A stretch of DNA of 54,867 nucleotides from an uncultured Oscillospiraceae bacterium (GCA_934569195.1 CAKTKB010000001.1:1-54867), one strand, 5' to 3'. Shown: positions 8,403 through 16,572, numbered from the stretch's first letter. Translations and numbers: made by a program. Notes: a model not told the origin generated them from the sequence alone.

Positions 8403-8435
8403 AATGTATCGGCAGACCGGCCTATATGCCGGCAA

Positions 8436-8540
8436 TCAGAGCGCACGACAAGAACGCCCGGCCGAAACAAACGCCCGGGAGCAAAGCATTCGTCCGCAGC
8501 GGAAGTTGCTGCGCAGCATACGCGTCCATACGACCAGCAT
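8436..8540 (-). CDS. Possible leader peptide of metY (34 aa)
   Basis: Within the metY leader, AAGGAG (8550-8555) precedes an ATG by nine bases. It opens a 34-codon frame with three Met, three Cys and seven Arg codons, ending in TGA ahead of the terminator. The antiterminator strand (8473-8482) lies inside the frame over codons that include Cys20. Ribosome position could therefore decide which hairpin forms, coupling metY to Cys or Met supply. No family is known to me, and the frame may be fortuitous. Confidence 0.35.
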   Translation of the reverse strand: MLVVWTRMLRSNFRCGRMLCSRAFVSAGRSCRAL

Positions 8541-8559
8541 TCTCTTGCACTCCTTATCT

Positions 8560-8616
8560 GTCCTGCGTGCAGGACAACGTTGTGGGTATTATATCCCACA
8601 GGCAGACGTTTGTCAA
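8560..8616 (-). promoter_or_regulatory. metY promoter and start-site palindrome
   Basis: Minus strand: TTGACA (8611-8616), a 17-bp spacer and TATAAT (8588-8593), a perfect consensus promoter. Just downstream, at 8560-8575, is a 16-bp palindrome with 7-bp arms (GTCCTGC and GCAGGAC). It could be a repressor site or a 5' stabilising hairpin. The predicted RNA start near 8581 gives a leader of about 247 nt. Confidence 0.85.
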
Positions 8617-8726
8617 CCCTGGAGATAATGGGCGCAGGCGGCATGGGAGAAGCGCATCCCGGAACCGGGCCGATTGGCAGATTCCGTTTTGCAAGCGTCA
8701 GGTCGGCACGGATGCAGCGTCTTAAC

Positions 8727-8750
8727 GGGGCCGGACGGTGGTCCGGCCCC
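8727..8750 (-). terminator. Terminator-like hairpin after the esterase gene
   Basis: A 10-bp perfect GC stem (8727-8736 with 8741-8750) with a 4-base loop, immediately after the esterase stop. The minus-strand downstream sequence (GTTAAGACGC) lacks a proper T-run, so termination may be weak or may need a factor. Confidence 0.5.
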
Positions 8751-8759
8751 AACACGGTG

Positions 8760-9554
8760 TCAATCCGACGTCTGCGAGGGGGCCTCTATGGGAAGCCAAC
8801 GCAGGATGCTCTGGATTTTCTCATCCCAATAGCGCCACTGATGGTCGCCGGGAGATTCCTCATAGGTCAGGTCATAGCCCAGGGCATTCAGATGGTCCCG
8901 CATCCGGACGTTCTCCGGATAGAGGGTATCCTCCGTGCCGCACCAGAGATACAGCTTGGGAAGCGGATGGGACGAAGCCTTTAATTGCTCCGCCAGGGCG
9001 AACAAATCGTTCTCGCTCCCGGGGACCTGCGCCGGGTCGCCAAAGACCTGCCGCCACAGGGGAGAGCTGTCCCGCTGCGCACGGGCGACGGCATCCAGCG
9101 CACCGGACAGGGAGGCGACGGCGCCGAACCTTTCCGGGCAGCGCAGGCCCAGCTTCAGCGCGCCGTAGCCGCCCATGGACAGCCCGGCGGCGAAGGTATC
9201 CTCCCGGCGGGTGGACATATTCCGGAAAAAGGAACGGCATTTGTCCGGAACCTCCTGGGATACAAAGGTAAACCAGCGCGCCCCCTGGGCCATATCCGTG
9301 TACCACCCCAGGTGCGTGGTGGGCATAACCACTGCCAGTCCCATGTCGCTGACGTAGCGCTCGATGGAGGTTCGGCGCTGCCAGATGGTATGGTCGTCGC
9401 TCATCCCGTGAAGCAAATATAGGGTGGGGTAGGGTTTGTCGGCGCCCTTGCCCTCCATGCCGATCTGCCCGGTGGTCTGCTCCGGCAGGATCACATCCAT
9501 GGAGGTGGACATACCCAGCACATCGGAGAAGAAGTTTACATGCAGCAATGCCAT
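8760..9554 (-). CDS. Alpha/beta-hydrolase esterase (esterase D / tributyrin esterase-like)
   Basis: Predicted cytoplasmic serine esterase of 264 aa; no signal peptide is visible. Residues begin ALLHVNFFSDVLG. An oxyanion region is seen at LYLLHGMSDD, the nucleophile elbow is GLSMGGYG, and acid and histidine candidates lie in WCGTEDTLY and SPGDHQWRYWD. This order is that of the feruloyl esterase / S-formylglutathione hydrolase-like family. AAGGAGGT precedes the ATG. It follows the GH3 glucosidase by 13 bp, which suggests joint breakdown of acylated plant glycosides, for example removing acetyl or feruloyl groups. The substrate is not determined by sequence. Confidence 0.82.
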   Translation of the reverse strand: MALLHVNFFSDVLGMSTSMDVILPEQTTGQIGMEGKGADKPYPTLYLLHGMSDDHTIWQRRTSIERYVSDMGLAVVMPTTHLGWYTDMAQGARWFTFVSQEVPDKCRSFFRNMSTRREDTFAAGLSMGGYGALKLGLRCPERFGAVASLSGALDAVARAQRDSSPLWRQVFGDPAQVPGSENDLFALAEQLKASSHPLPKLYLWCGTEDTLYPENVRMRDHLNALGYDLTYEESPGDHQWRYWDEKIQSILRWLPIEAPSQTSD

Positions 9555-9567
9555 GAAGCGTACCTCC

Positions 9568-12147
9568 TTACACGACCCGGAATGCGGCCTTCAGGGGGAG
9601 ATCCCCTGCGTTCGGCCCGGCAAGAACGGTGAAATCGCCCGGTTCTACCACCCAGTTGTACGCGGCGTCCAGCAGCCGCAGCTCCCGGAAGCCCAGAGGG
9701 AAGTGCAGGGTTTTGGTTTGCCCCGGCTCCAGCTCCACCCGGGCGAAGCCCTTCAGCTCCAGAATGGGGCGGACAACGGAGGTAAAGCAGTCGTCCACGT
9801 AGATCTGGGCGACCGTGGCGCCGGGACGGCTGCCGGTGTTGGTCACGTCCAGGCTGACGGTAAGCTCTCCGTCTGCGGGAATTTGGTCGGTGGACAGCTT
9901 CAGATTGGAGAAAGCAAAGGTGGTATAGGACAGACCGTAGCCGAAGGGGTAGAGGGGATTCCAGTCCATCTCCACATATTTCCGTCCGCCTGCAGGCTTG
10001 CGGGAGTAGTGACAGGGAATCTGTCCCACAGAGCGGGGATAGCTCATAGTCAGGTGGCCGGAGGGGTTGACGTCTCCGAAAAGCACCTGCGCCGCAGCCA
10101 GGCCGCCCTGCTCTCCGTTGAATCCGGCCTGTACGATGGCGGCGACATGCTCCTGCTCCCATACGCAGGAGACGGGGCGGCCAGTGTTGAGCACCAGCAC
10201 CACCGGTGTACCGGTGGCGTAGACGGCCTTGAGGAAATCCAGCTGCCGTCCGGGCAGGTCCAGAGTTGTGCGGTCAAAATTCTCGCCGGAGGTTTCCACA
10301 GAATCTCCCAGGGCGACGATCGCCACATCGCTCTGGGCGGCCAGCGCGACGGCCTGCTCGATGGACTCCTCGCCGTGGTCGAAACCGAAGATGACCCGGA
10401 CACCCCGGGCATCGTTCCGGAATTCCACCCGGATTCGGTAGGCGCGGCTGGTTTCAAAGTGGAAGGGAATCATCTGGTTGGCGTCCCGGTCGCCCCAGCC
10501 GTCTATCACCAGCTCGTCGTCAATGTACAGACGCATACTGTCCGGACTGGACAGGCCGATACGGCCGTAGAAGCTGTGGGAGGGATGCATGGTGCCGGTC
10601 CAGCGGACGCAGAACTGGGTGGAGTCCACGGCCTCGTCCGGCTTGTGATAAATCCAGTTGAAGTTGATTTGATGGTCCAGCCGGGTGAGGACGGGCCGGC
10701 CGGAGAAGTCGGGGCCGTTGAAGTATTCGGCGGTAAAGCCGTAGTCAATGGCCTGAATACCGGCCTCCGGCCTGGGGTCGGCATGGACCCACCAGCGCTC
10801 AATGGGCTTGACCTGGGCACCGAGAATGTTGCAGCCCTTGTTATAAACCACCTCGGTCTGGGGGGATACCAGGCTGCGCACGCCCTCCAGCAGGGAAACG
10901 GCATGGTGCTCCGGCTCTACGCAGTAGTCTCCCATGACGGGAATGGCGGCGTTCGGCCCCAGCACGGCAATTTTTTTCAGATTCTTGGACAGGGGAAGTA
11001 TCTCGTTTTCGTTTTTCAGCAGCACGGCAGTCTTCTGCGCGATTTCCAGGGCCTTGTCCTGGTGGGCCTGGCAGTGTACCACCTGGGCCTCCCGTGATTC
11101 GTCCACATAGGGATTTTCAAACAGGCCCAGCAGGAACTTCACCCGAAGCATCCGGGATACGGACTGATCCAGGTCTGCCATGGTGATGGCGCCCTCTGCC
11201 AGCAGCTCCTTCATCAGGGTGCGGTACGTCTCATGAGAGTAGTCGGCAAACTGCACGTCTACGCCTGCCTTTACGGCCTTGGCCAGCGCCTCTTTCGGTG
11301 TGGCGGCAGTGTGGTGGGCGGTGTGCTGCATGATGATGGCGGTCATATCCGCCCGGACAAAGCCGGGCATTCCGAATTTTCCCCGCAGCGTATCGGTGAG
11401 AATCTCGTGATCGGAAATCACGGGCGCGCCGTCGATGGAGTTGTAGGAGGCCATGGTGTCGGTGGCCTTGCCCTCCACGAAGGCCTCTTCAAATACGGGC
11501 ATACAGTAGGAATAGACGTCGTGCCGTCCCATGGTGGTGGGGGCGCAGTTGAGGCCGCCGATGGGGTTGCCGTAGCCGGTGTAGTGCTTCAGCTCGGAGG
11601 CGACGGCATCGGGCGCAGTCAGGTCCTCCCCCTGCAACCCCTTTACCACGGCGGTCCCCAGCTTGGCGCTGAGATAGGTATCCTCGCCGTAGGTTTCCTC
11701 GGTCCGGCCCCAGCGGGGGTCCCGGGCCAGATCCAGAACGGGCGCAAAGACCTCGCAGATGTTTTTGGCCCGGGTTTCCCGTGCAATGGCCCGGCCCATA
11801 TCCCGGCACAGCTCCGGCTCAAAGGCGCTTGCCAGCGTCAGCTGCTGGGGGAAGATGGTGCAGTCCGGGCGGTGAAGACCGTGGAGCGCCTCCTCGTGGA
11901 TCAGGTAGGGAATACCCAGACGGGTGTGCTCCCTGGCATACCGCTGGAGGGCGTTGTACACCCGGGCGTCTCCCCGGCGGGCCTTGAGCTTCTCCAGGCA
12001 CTCGTCCCGCAGCGGCTGGGGAATTTTTTCGTAGTCGATGGCGGAAAGATCCTGGTCCAGCTGATCCAGCTTCTCGTCCACGGTCATCCGGGACAGCAGA
12101 TCGGCAATGCGTGCCTCTATAGGGGCGGATTTGTCTTGGTAGAGCAT
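9568..12147 (-). CDS. GH3 beta-glucosidase with PA14 insert and Fn3-like C-terminal domain
   Basis: Hydrolyses beta-linked glucosides or related glycosides; with no signal peptide it probably acts on imported oligosaccharides. The 859-aa product shows the GH3 barrel (EVFAPVLDLARDPRWGRTEETYGED). The presumed nucleophile Asp is in GFVRADMTAI and the acid/base Glu in SGENFDRTTLDLPG. A PA14-type insert follows EYFNGPDFSG, and an Fn3-like tail starts around LSLDVTNTGSRPGATVAQIY. The nucleophile usually sits in an SDW or SDY context, so RADM is unusual, though the Asp is kept. AGGAGG lies six bases before the ATG. The esterase follows immediately. Confidence 0.92.
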   Translation of the reverse strand: MLYQDKSAPIEARIADLLSRMTVDEKLDQLDQDLSAIDYEKIPQPLRDECLEKLKARRGDARVYNALQRYAREHTRLGIPYLIHEEALHGLHRPDCTIFPQQLTLASAFEPELCRDMGRAIARETRAKNICEVFAPVLDLARDPRWGRTEETYGEDTYLSAKLGTAVVKGLQGEDLTAPDAVASELKHYTGYGNPIGGLNCAPTTMGRHDVYSYCMPVFEEAFVEGKATDTMASYNSIDGAPVISDHEILTDTLRGKFGMPGFVRADMTAIIMQHTAHHTAATPKEALAKAVKAGVDVQFADYSHETYRTLMKELLAEGAITMADLDQSVSRMLRVKFLLGLFENPYVDESREAQVVHCQAHQDKALEIAQKTAVLLKNENEILPLSKNLKKIAVLGPNAAIPVMGDYCVEPEHHAVSLLEGVRSLVSPQTEVVYNKGCNILGAQVKPIERWWVHADPRPEAGIQAIDYGFTAEYFNGPDFSGRPVLTRLDHQINFNWIYHKPDEAVDSTQFCVRWTGTMHPSHSFYGRIGLSSPDSMRLYIDDELVIDGWGDRDANQMIPFHFETSRAYRIRVEFRNDARGVRVIFGFDHGEESIEQAVALAAQSDVAIVALGDSVETSGENFDRTTLDLPGRQLDFLKAVYATGTPVVLVLNTGRPVSCVWEQEHVAAIVQAGFNGEQGGLAAAQVLFGDVNPSGHLTMSYPRSVGQIPCHYSRKPAGGRKYVEMDWNPLYPFGYGLSYTTFAFSNLKLSTDQIPADGELTVSLDVTNTGSRPGATVAQIYVDDCFTSVVRPILELKGFARVELEPGQTKTLHFPLGFRELRLLDAAYNWVVEPGDFTVLAGPNAGDLPLKAAFRVV

Positions 12148-12195
12148 AACTTTCCTCCTGTTATGTGTGTTGTCTATGCAATGGGAGATGCGGGG

Positions 12196-12645
12196 CTATA
12201 CATCGATCCAGATGCCCTCGTCCCGGATTTGCGCGTTGGGCAGACTGCGGTAGAAACGCTGAGCCTCCTCGTTGGAGGCAATCAGACCGATCAGCGTGTC
12301 GACACCCCGGGCTTTCAGCTCCTTACGCAGAGCCGCCATGAGCGCCTGGGCTACACCCTTATGCCGGCAGCTTTTGATGACGCAGATCCAGTCCAGGTAT
12401 GCCTTGACGGAGCCGTCAAAGCGGCTGTAAATGAGGGAAGCGTCGATTCTGCCCACGCTCTTGCCGTCCATATAGGCAAGCAGAGACAGGGAATTCGCAA
12501 AGGCCGGGTTTTCAAAGCTTGCGGTAACACCGGCAATGTACGTTTCATCGATTTCCCAGCCCCAGAAGTCCTCCTCGGCGCGCAGGTCGCGCTCAAATTG
12601 CAGGACATCGGGAATGCGGTCCTTGGTGTAGGGCTTGATTTCCAT
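12196..12645 (-). CDS. GNAT-family N-acetyltransferase
   Basis: A 149-aa acyl-CoA-dependent acetyltransferase of unknown substrate. The GNAT fold is visible as a beta strand (AYLDWICVIKSCRHKGVAQALM, containing the acetyl-CoA loop with R-x-x-G-x-A) and the C-terminal block ASNEEAQRFYRSL. The ATG at 12645 uses GGAGG lying within the last codons of the upstream gene; a longer frame has no SD. Two bases separate it from the ParB-like gene, so the two are translationally coupled. The partner or target is unknown. Confidence 0.8.
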   Translation of the reverse strand: MEIKPYTKDRIPDVLQFERDLRAEEDFWGWEIDETYIAGVTASFENPAFANSLSLLAYMDGKSVGRIDASLIYSRFDGSVKAYLDWICVIKSCRHKGVAQALMAALRKELKARGVDTLIGLIASNEEAQRFYRSLPNAQIRDEGIWIDV

Positions 12646-12647
12646 AG

Positions 12648-13259
12648 CTATTTTTCCTCCTCTGCAAAGAAATCGTCGCAGAAGCGATTCCATTTTTCCT
12701 CGTATTCTGCATGACACACGAGGGTCATATCCTTTGGGGCATAGATTCCCCGCGCCTGCGCCTCGGCCACGAACCTGTGGATGTAGTCGTCTGCACTGTC
12801 CGCGACGGCGCGGACATATGTCCAGCCCATTCGGACTGCGCAGTACAGCCGGGTGTGACCGTCGAGAGAAATAAATCGCTCCTCCCAGGGGAGCACCTGG
12901 ATTACAATATCCTCCGGCTTGCGGATAAAGGTTCGAACGGCGACAAGCTTTTCTTCGTCCACATAAAACTGCGACGGCTGAATCCGTTCCAGCGGGATGG
13001 TCATGAGCCGCACCGGAGGAAAGACCTTGACCGCCGCCCCGGCTTCGTCAAAAAAGCTTGTGATGTGCGGCGCAAAAAAACGGAATTCCTCCAGAATTTG
13101 CGGATAGGCATCTCTGTCCCGGCCGCGAATGACCGCCTCGGAATCGGAGAGAATTTCCACCTCATAGGGCGACCCGTCCACCAGAAAGCAGCCGTGCTGA
13201 TGCAGCACCCTTTGGGAAAACCGGCTGTCTGCATATGTGTTTATACGTTTGATTTCCAT
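12648..13259 (-). CDS. ParB/sulfiredoxin-fold domain protein of unknown function
   Basis: About 203 aa. The middle (MTIPLERIQPSQFYVDEEKL, then ISLDGHTRLYCAVRMGW) has the layout of the ParB N-terminal / sulfiredoxin-like fold, whose nucleotide-binding motif is normally D-G-x-x-R; here it is DGHTR. No helix-turn-helix or chromosome-partition context is seen, so it is not a true ParB. The N-terminal 80 residues resemble nothing I recognise. The start is uncertain: ATG 13259 or ATG 13274, neither with a strong SD. It lies between an ABC exporter and a GNAT with tiny gaps, suggesting co-expression. Confidence 0.65.
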   Translation of the reverse strand: MEIKRINTYADSRFSQRVLHQHGCFLVDGSPYEVEILSDSEAVIRGRDRDAYPQILEEFRFFAPHITSFFDEAGAAVKVFPPVRLMTIPLERIQPSQFYVDEEKLVAVRTFIRKPEDIVIQVLPWEERFISLDGHTRLYCAVRMGWTYVRAVADSADDYIHRFVAEAQARGIYAPKDMTLVCHAEYEEKWNRFCDDFFAEEEK

Positions 13260-13297
13260 AGCCGTTTGTCCCATCCGCGATTTTCCGTGAAGCCCCG

Positions 13298-14206
13298 TTA
13301 ACGGGCAGCCTTTTTACGCAGTGTGAAAACGTTCAGGCATACGTATATTCCCAGCAGCACCAGAATGGTCCCCAGCAGGATCAGATACAGCACGGGGGTA
13401 GAAACCGCCTTGTCCCCGAAGAAGAGCCGGCAATCTACGCTGTCCGCAATGGCCTCCACAGCCTGAGCGGGCAGGCCCTGCCGCTCCAGCTCCGCAAGGG
13501 CACCGCCCAGGGCGTGCTGACGGGTCAAGACGGTGCCGCAGGTGCCGGGAAGGTGGGAAATAAAGGCCCGCAGCCCGGAAGAGAACTGGGCAATCGGCAT
13601 ATACGCGCCGCAGAGGAAGCCGTAGCCGGAGCTCACGATGGTCCCCACGGCGGAGGACTGCCCCTGGGTGGACAGGGGGAAGGTGATGCAGGCGGAGAGC
13701 GCCGTGCCGAACAGCACCAGCAGGACCACGTCTCCCACAAGTCCTGCCACATCTGCGGCGCTCAGATACCACCCTGTGACGGCCAGATATCCCAGGCAGA
13801 TCAGCAGGCCGCTCAGGCACACGGCCAGAGACGACAGCAGCGTCGCCAGAAAATAGCTCAGAGCCAGGGTCCCGGGCTTGACCGGGGTGATGGTCAGGTC
13901 CTGCCGGGCGCCGGAAATCTTGTCCTGTATGCTTGTGAGGTTGGAGCAGAAGGAGACGGTGACGCAGCTCACGGCCAGCAGAGAGGAGACCAGCTGGCCG
14001 CCCACGCAGGCGCGGATGGCTTCGTCCGTGATGGGAATGCCGATCTGAGCAATGGCGTCCCGATAGACATTTTCGTACACGCCGCTCAGGAAGGTTACAA
14101 ACAGCACCAGCAGAATGACCGGCGTGATCAGGGATGTGAGGAACAGACCCTTGTCCTGATAATACAGCTTCATATTGCGCCGAACCAGCGCACCCAGTCC
14201 CGTCAT
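13298..14206 (-). CDS. ABC-2 type exporter permease
   Basis: A 302-aa membrane subunit with about six hydrophobic segments: near SLITPVILLVLFVTFLSG, then around LVSSLLAVSCVTVSF, TLALSYFLATLLSSLAVCLSGLL, VVLLVLFGTALSACITF, TIVSSGYGFLCGAYMP and the C-terminal LYLILLGTILVLLGIYV. This is the fold of DrrB-like efflux permeases. The ATG overlaps the ATPase stop as ATGA, so the two are coupled. The longer frame beginning about 130 codons upstream is only the ATPase 3' end read in another frame. The substrate (drug, lipid or peptide) is unknown. Confidence 0.88.
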   Translation of the reverse strand: MTGLGALVRRNMKLYYQDKGLFLTSLITPVILLVLFVTFLSGVYENVYRDAIAQIGIPITDEAIRACVGGQLVSSLLAVSCVTVSFCSNLTSIQDKISGARQDLTITPVKPGTLALSYFLATLLSSLAVCLSGLLICLGYLAVTGWYLSAADVAGLVGDVVLLVLFGTALSACITFPLSTQGQSSAVGTIVSSGYGFLCGAYMPIAQFSSGLRAFISHLPGTCGTVLTRQHALGGALAELERQGLPAQAVEAIADSVDCRLFFGDKAVSTPVLYLILLGTILVLLGIYVCLNVFTLRKKAAR

Positions 14207-15117
14207 GCTTCCGTCCCTCCTGTCAGTGCCTTTCCGGTGACAGCCAGAAAAACTTGGTCCATTTTTCCTTTTGTGATCTCGTAATCCACGAACAGCTCGG
14301 GGTGCTGCCGGATCAGCGCCGTGGCGGCGGCCGTGTCGGGCACGCGGACGCGGAACCCGTCCCGAATGGGAACGTAGGGCCTGCCCAGCGTCTCCACCTG
14401 CTGAGCCGTGACGCCATACAGGGAAATAAAGTCGTCTGTGTAGGCGTTTTTCAGGGCCAGGGGCGTACCCTCCGCAGAGATTTTTCCCTTGTCCAGAATG
14501 ACCACATAGTCTGCCTCGGCGGCCTCCTCCATGTAATGGGTGGTGAGGAATACCGTCATATTTTCGGATTCCCGCAGACCGGCGACCACCTGCCACAGGG
14601 TGCTGCGAGTTTGGGGGTCCAGGCCGGTGGTAGGCTCGTCCAGAATCAGGATTTTCGGCCGGTGCAGCAGCGCCCGCGCCACGTCAATTCTCCGACGCTG
14701 GCCGCCGGAGAGCTTGCCGAGGGGACGCTTGAGCAGATCGGAGAAGCTCAAAAGTCCGGCAAGCTCCTCCAGACGCTGGCGGTACTGGGGACCGCGGATG
14801 CCATAGAGGGCGGCGCGGCTTTGCAGATTGTCCTGAACGGTGAGGTTCTTGTCCAGGACGGAGTTCTGAAACACCACGCCCAGGTCCCGCCGGGCTGCCT
14901 CCGGGTTCTGATCCATGGATACCCCGTTGATCCGGACGCTGCCGCTGTCTCTGGCCAATTGGCCGCATAGAATGTGAATGGTGGTGGATTTTCCGGCGCC
15001 GTTGACGCCCAGAAAGGCAAAAAGCTCCCCGCGCTTGACGTGAAAGCTCAGGTCGTCCACGGCCTGCACGTCCCGGAAGCGCTTGCTCAGGTGGGAGATT
15101 TCAAGGATATTGTCCAT
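14203..15117 (-). CDS. ABC exporter ATP-binding subunit (DrrA-like)
   Basis: A 304-aa ATPase powering the adjacent permease. Motifs in order are Walker A GVNGAGKST, the Q-loop near VVFQNSVLD, signature LSGGQRRR, Walker B ILILDEPTTGLDP and switch H in FLTTHYMEEA. A C-terminal extension after the ATPase core, common in the DrrA/CcmA group, follows. The ATG at 15117 is preceded by a GAGGG-type SD and begins the conserved strand ILEISHLSKRF. It is first in a possible long unit that continues through permease, ParB-like, GNAT, GH3 and esterase genes. Confidence 0.92.
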   Translation of the reverse strand: MDNILEISHLSKRFRDVQAVDDLSFHVKRGELFAFLGVNGAGKSTTIHILCGQLARDSGSVRINGVSMDQNPEAARRDLGVVFQNSVLDKNLTVQDNLQSRAALYGIRGPQYRQRLEELAGLLSFSDLLKRPLGKLSGGQRRRIDVARALLHRPKILILDEPTTGLDPQTRSTLWQVVAGLRESENMTVFLTTHYMEEAAEADYVVILDKGKISAEGTPLALKNAYTDDFISLYGVTAQQVETLGRPYVPIRDGFRVRVPDTAAATALIRQHPELFVDYEITKGKMDQVFLAVTGKALTGGTEA

Positions 15118-15158
15118 TTTACCGCCCTCGCTCTTTCTTTCTTTATAAGATTCAGAAT

Positions 15159-15195
15159 AAAAAACGGGAGCAAACCGATGCTGCAGTTTGCTCCC
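15159..15195 (-). terminator. Intrinsic terminator of tRNA-Leu
   Basis: A 10-bp perfect stem (15166-15175 with 15186-15195) followed on the minus strand by CGTTTTTTATT, four bases beyond the encoded CCA of the tRNA. Confidence 0.92.
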
Positions 15196-15198
15196 ATG

Positions 15199-15285
15199 TG
15201 GTGCCGCTAACCGGACTCGAACCGGTACTGGATCGCTCCATGTGGATTTTAAGTCCACTGTGTCTACCTATTTCACCATAGCGGC
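15199..15285 (-). tRNA. tRNA-Leu (anticodon UAA)
   Basis: An 87-nt tRNA with acceptor arms GCCGCTA/TAGCGGC and encoded ACCA end. The anticodon loop around ACTTAAAAT gives anticodon TAA, and the TTCGAGTCC T-loop is present. The long variable arm is as expected for a class II leucine tRNA. It is a single tRNA with its own promoter and terminator, between ispF and the ABC exporter. Confidence 0.97.
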
Positions 15286-15292
15286 GTATGGC

Positions 15293-15361
15293 GGAGCGGC
15301 TCTGCGGCATCCGCAGCCGCTCCTACCGTTTTATTGTAGCATACGGATTTATGGCCGTCAA
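15293..15361 (-). promoter_or_regulatory. Promoter of tRNA-Leu overlapping the end of ispF
   Basis: Minus strand: TTGACG (15356-15361), a 17-bp spacer and TACAAT (15333-15338). The -35 overlaps the ispF stop codon. A 9-bp stem (15293-15301 with 15315-15323), with an inner GCGG/CCGC pairing, lies between promoter and tRNA. It would sit in the pre-tRNA leader and might also end ispF transcripts, though no T-run follows. Confidence 0.7.
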
Positions 15362-15852
15362 GAATTTTGGCTGCCGTCCGAGGCGTCCTCCAGAAGGCAC
15401 ACGGCGTGACAGGCCATCCCCAGCATTTCTCCGGTAAAGCCCAGGCGCTCCTCCGTGGTGGCCTTGACGTTGATCCGGTCCGGCAGGGTGCAAAGGGCGG
15501 CGGCAATGTTTTGCTCCATCTGAGGGATATATTCCCGCAGCCGCGGCTTCTGGGCGATCATGGTGACGTCCACATTGCCCACGGAGAATCCGGCCTGCCG
15601 GATTTTCCGCCCGACTTCACGCAGCAGCTCCAGAGAGTCCGCCCCCAGGTATGCCGGGTCGGTGTCGGGGAAATGCAGTCCGATATCGCCCAGTCCGGCT
15701 GCACCGAGCAGAGCGTCGCTGACGGCGTGGAGCAGCACATCCGCGTCGGAGTGCCCGTCCAGCCCCAGGGGGTAGTCAATCCGCACCCCGCCCAGGATCA
15801 GGGGCCGCCCCTGGGTCAGGCGGTGTACGTCATATCCGTGTCCGATTCTCAT
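15358..15852 (-). CDS. ispF: 2-C-methyl-D-erythritol 2,4-cyclodiphosphate synthase
   Basis: Fifth step of the MEP isoprenoid pathway: cyclises CDP-methylerythritol 2-phosphate, releasing CMP. The 164-aa trimeric enzyme shows the metal-ligand motif [11 protein letters not shown] at the N terminus, [15 protein letters not shown], the [11 protein letters not shown] loop, and the C-terminal [14 protein letters not shown]. The ATG overlaps the ispD stop as ATGA. It is the last gene of murD-ispD-ispF, so cell-wall and isoprenoid (undecaprenyl carrier) synthesis are co-expressed. Confidence 0.97.
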   Translation of the reverse strand: MRIGHGYDVHRLTQGRPLILGGVRIDYPLGLDGHSDADVLLHAVSDALLGAAGLGDIGLHFPDTDPAYLGADSLELLREVGRKIRQAGFSVGNVDVTMIAQKPRLREYIPQMEQNIAAALCTLPDRINVKATTEERLGFTGEMLGMACHAVCLLEDASDGSQNS

Positions 15853-16571
15853 AGGTCTTCCTCCAGCAGTAATTGTGCAATTTTCAGGTCCAAGGGGGTG
15901 GTGATTTTCAGGTTTCTTTCGTCCCCGTCCAGAATTTTCACCGGCACGCCCAGCTTTTCCACGGCGGAACAGTCGTCCGTAATGCCGGCTCCGGTTTCCC
16001 GCACCTTCACAAGCGCGCCTTGCAGCAGATCCCGGTCAAAGACCTGGGGCGTCTGCACGGCCCGCAGAGAGGCCCGGTCCGGCGTCCGTTCCGCGAACCC
16101 CTGGCGGACAATCTTGACGGTGTCCTTAACCGGGACGGCAGGGGCGGCGGCACCGTAGCGGGCGGCGGCCCGGATGACCTGTTCGATCAGCGCGGCGGAA
16201 ATCAGCGGACGCGCGCCGTCGTGAATGGCGGCAAGCTGCATCCCGGGGGAAAGGGCGCGCAGACCGTTTTCCACCGACGCCTGCCGGTCCGCTCCGCCGC
16301 AGACCACGGCGCGGAGCTTGGGAATCCCGGAGCCGAGGGATTCTATGGTGGGAATCAGCTCCTGGCGGGTGACGACGACGATTTCCGTAACGGCATCACA
16401 TTGGGAAAAGGCCCGGAGTGTGTGTACGATTACGGGCGTACCGGCCAGAGGGGCCAGGATTTTATCGATTCCCTGCATCCGGCTGGCAGACCCCGCCGCA
16501 ACGATTACGGCGCCGCAGGACGGGAGCGGGCTGCGGGAGCGAAGAGCGTGAGATAGCTTGGCAAGATCCAT
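15849..16571 (-). CDS. ispD: 2-C-methyl-D-erythritol 4-phosphate cytidylyltransferase
   Basis: MEP-pathway enzyme transferring CMP from CTP to methylerythritol 4-phosphate. The 240-aa protein has the nucleotide-binding start [16 protein letters not shown], the sugar-nucleotidyltransferase block HDGARPLIS, and the conserved [15 protein letters not shown] and [10 protein letters not shown]. About 18 residues precede the family core. The ATG at 16571 starts one base after the murD stop; the longer frame is murD read out of frame. It overlaps ispF by four bases. Confidence 0.95.
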   Translation of the reverse strand: MDLAKLSHALRSRSPLPSCGAVIVAAGSASRMQGIDKILAPLAGTPVIVHTLRAFSQCDAVTEIVVVTRQELIPTIESLGSGIPKLRAVVCGGADRQASVENGLRALSPGMQLAAIHDGARPLISAALIEQVIRAAARYGAAAPAVPVKDTVKIVRQGFAERTPDRASLRAVQTPQVFDRDLLQGALVKVRETGAGITDDCSAVEKLGVPVKILDGDERNLKITTPLDLKIAQLLLEEDL

Positions 16572-16572
16572 A

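Noticed and set aside
8335..8590. S-box (SAM-I) or T-box riboswitch in the metY leader
   Set aside because: I looked for the T-box core GGTGG-ACCGCG and the S-box GA-rich/GCAACC core and saw neither; only the terminator/antiterminator and an ORF are supported.
6886..8628. 580-codon plus-strand frame over csoR and metY
   Set aside because: Lies antisense to two well-supported genes, their promoters and a terminator, and contains no known motif.
13294..13305. Perfect 12-bp palindrome CCCGTTAACGGG at the end of the ABC permease gene
   Set aside because: It has no loop and no T-run, and it overlaps the stop codon; probably chance in a GC-rich region.
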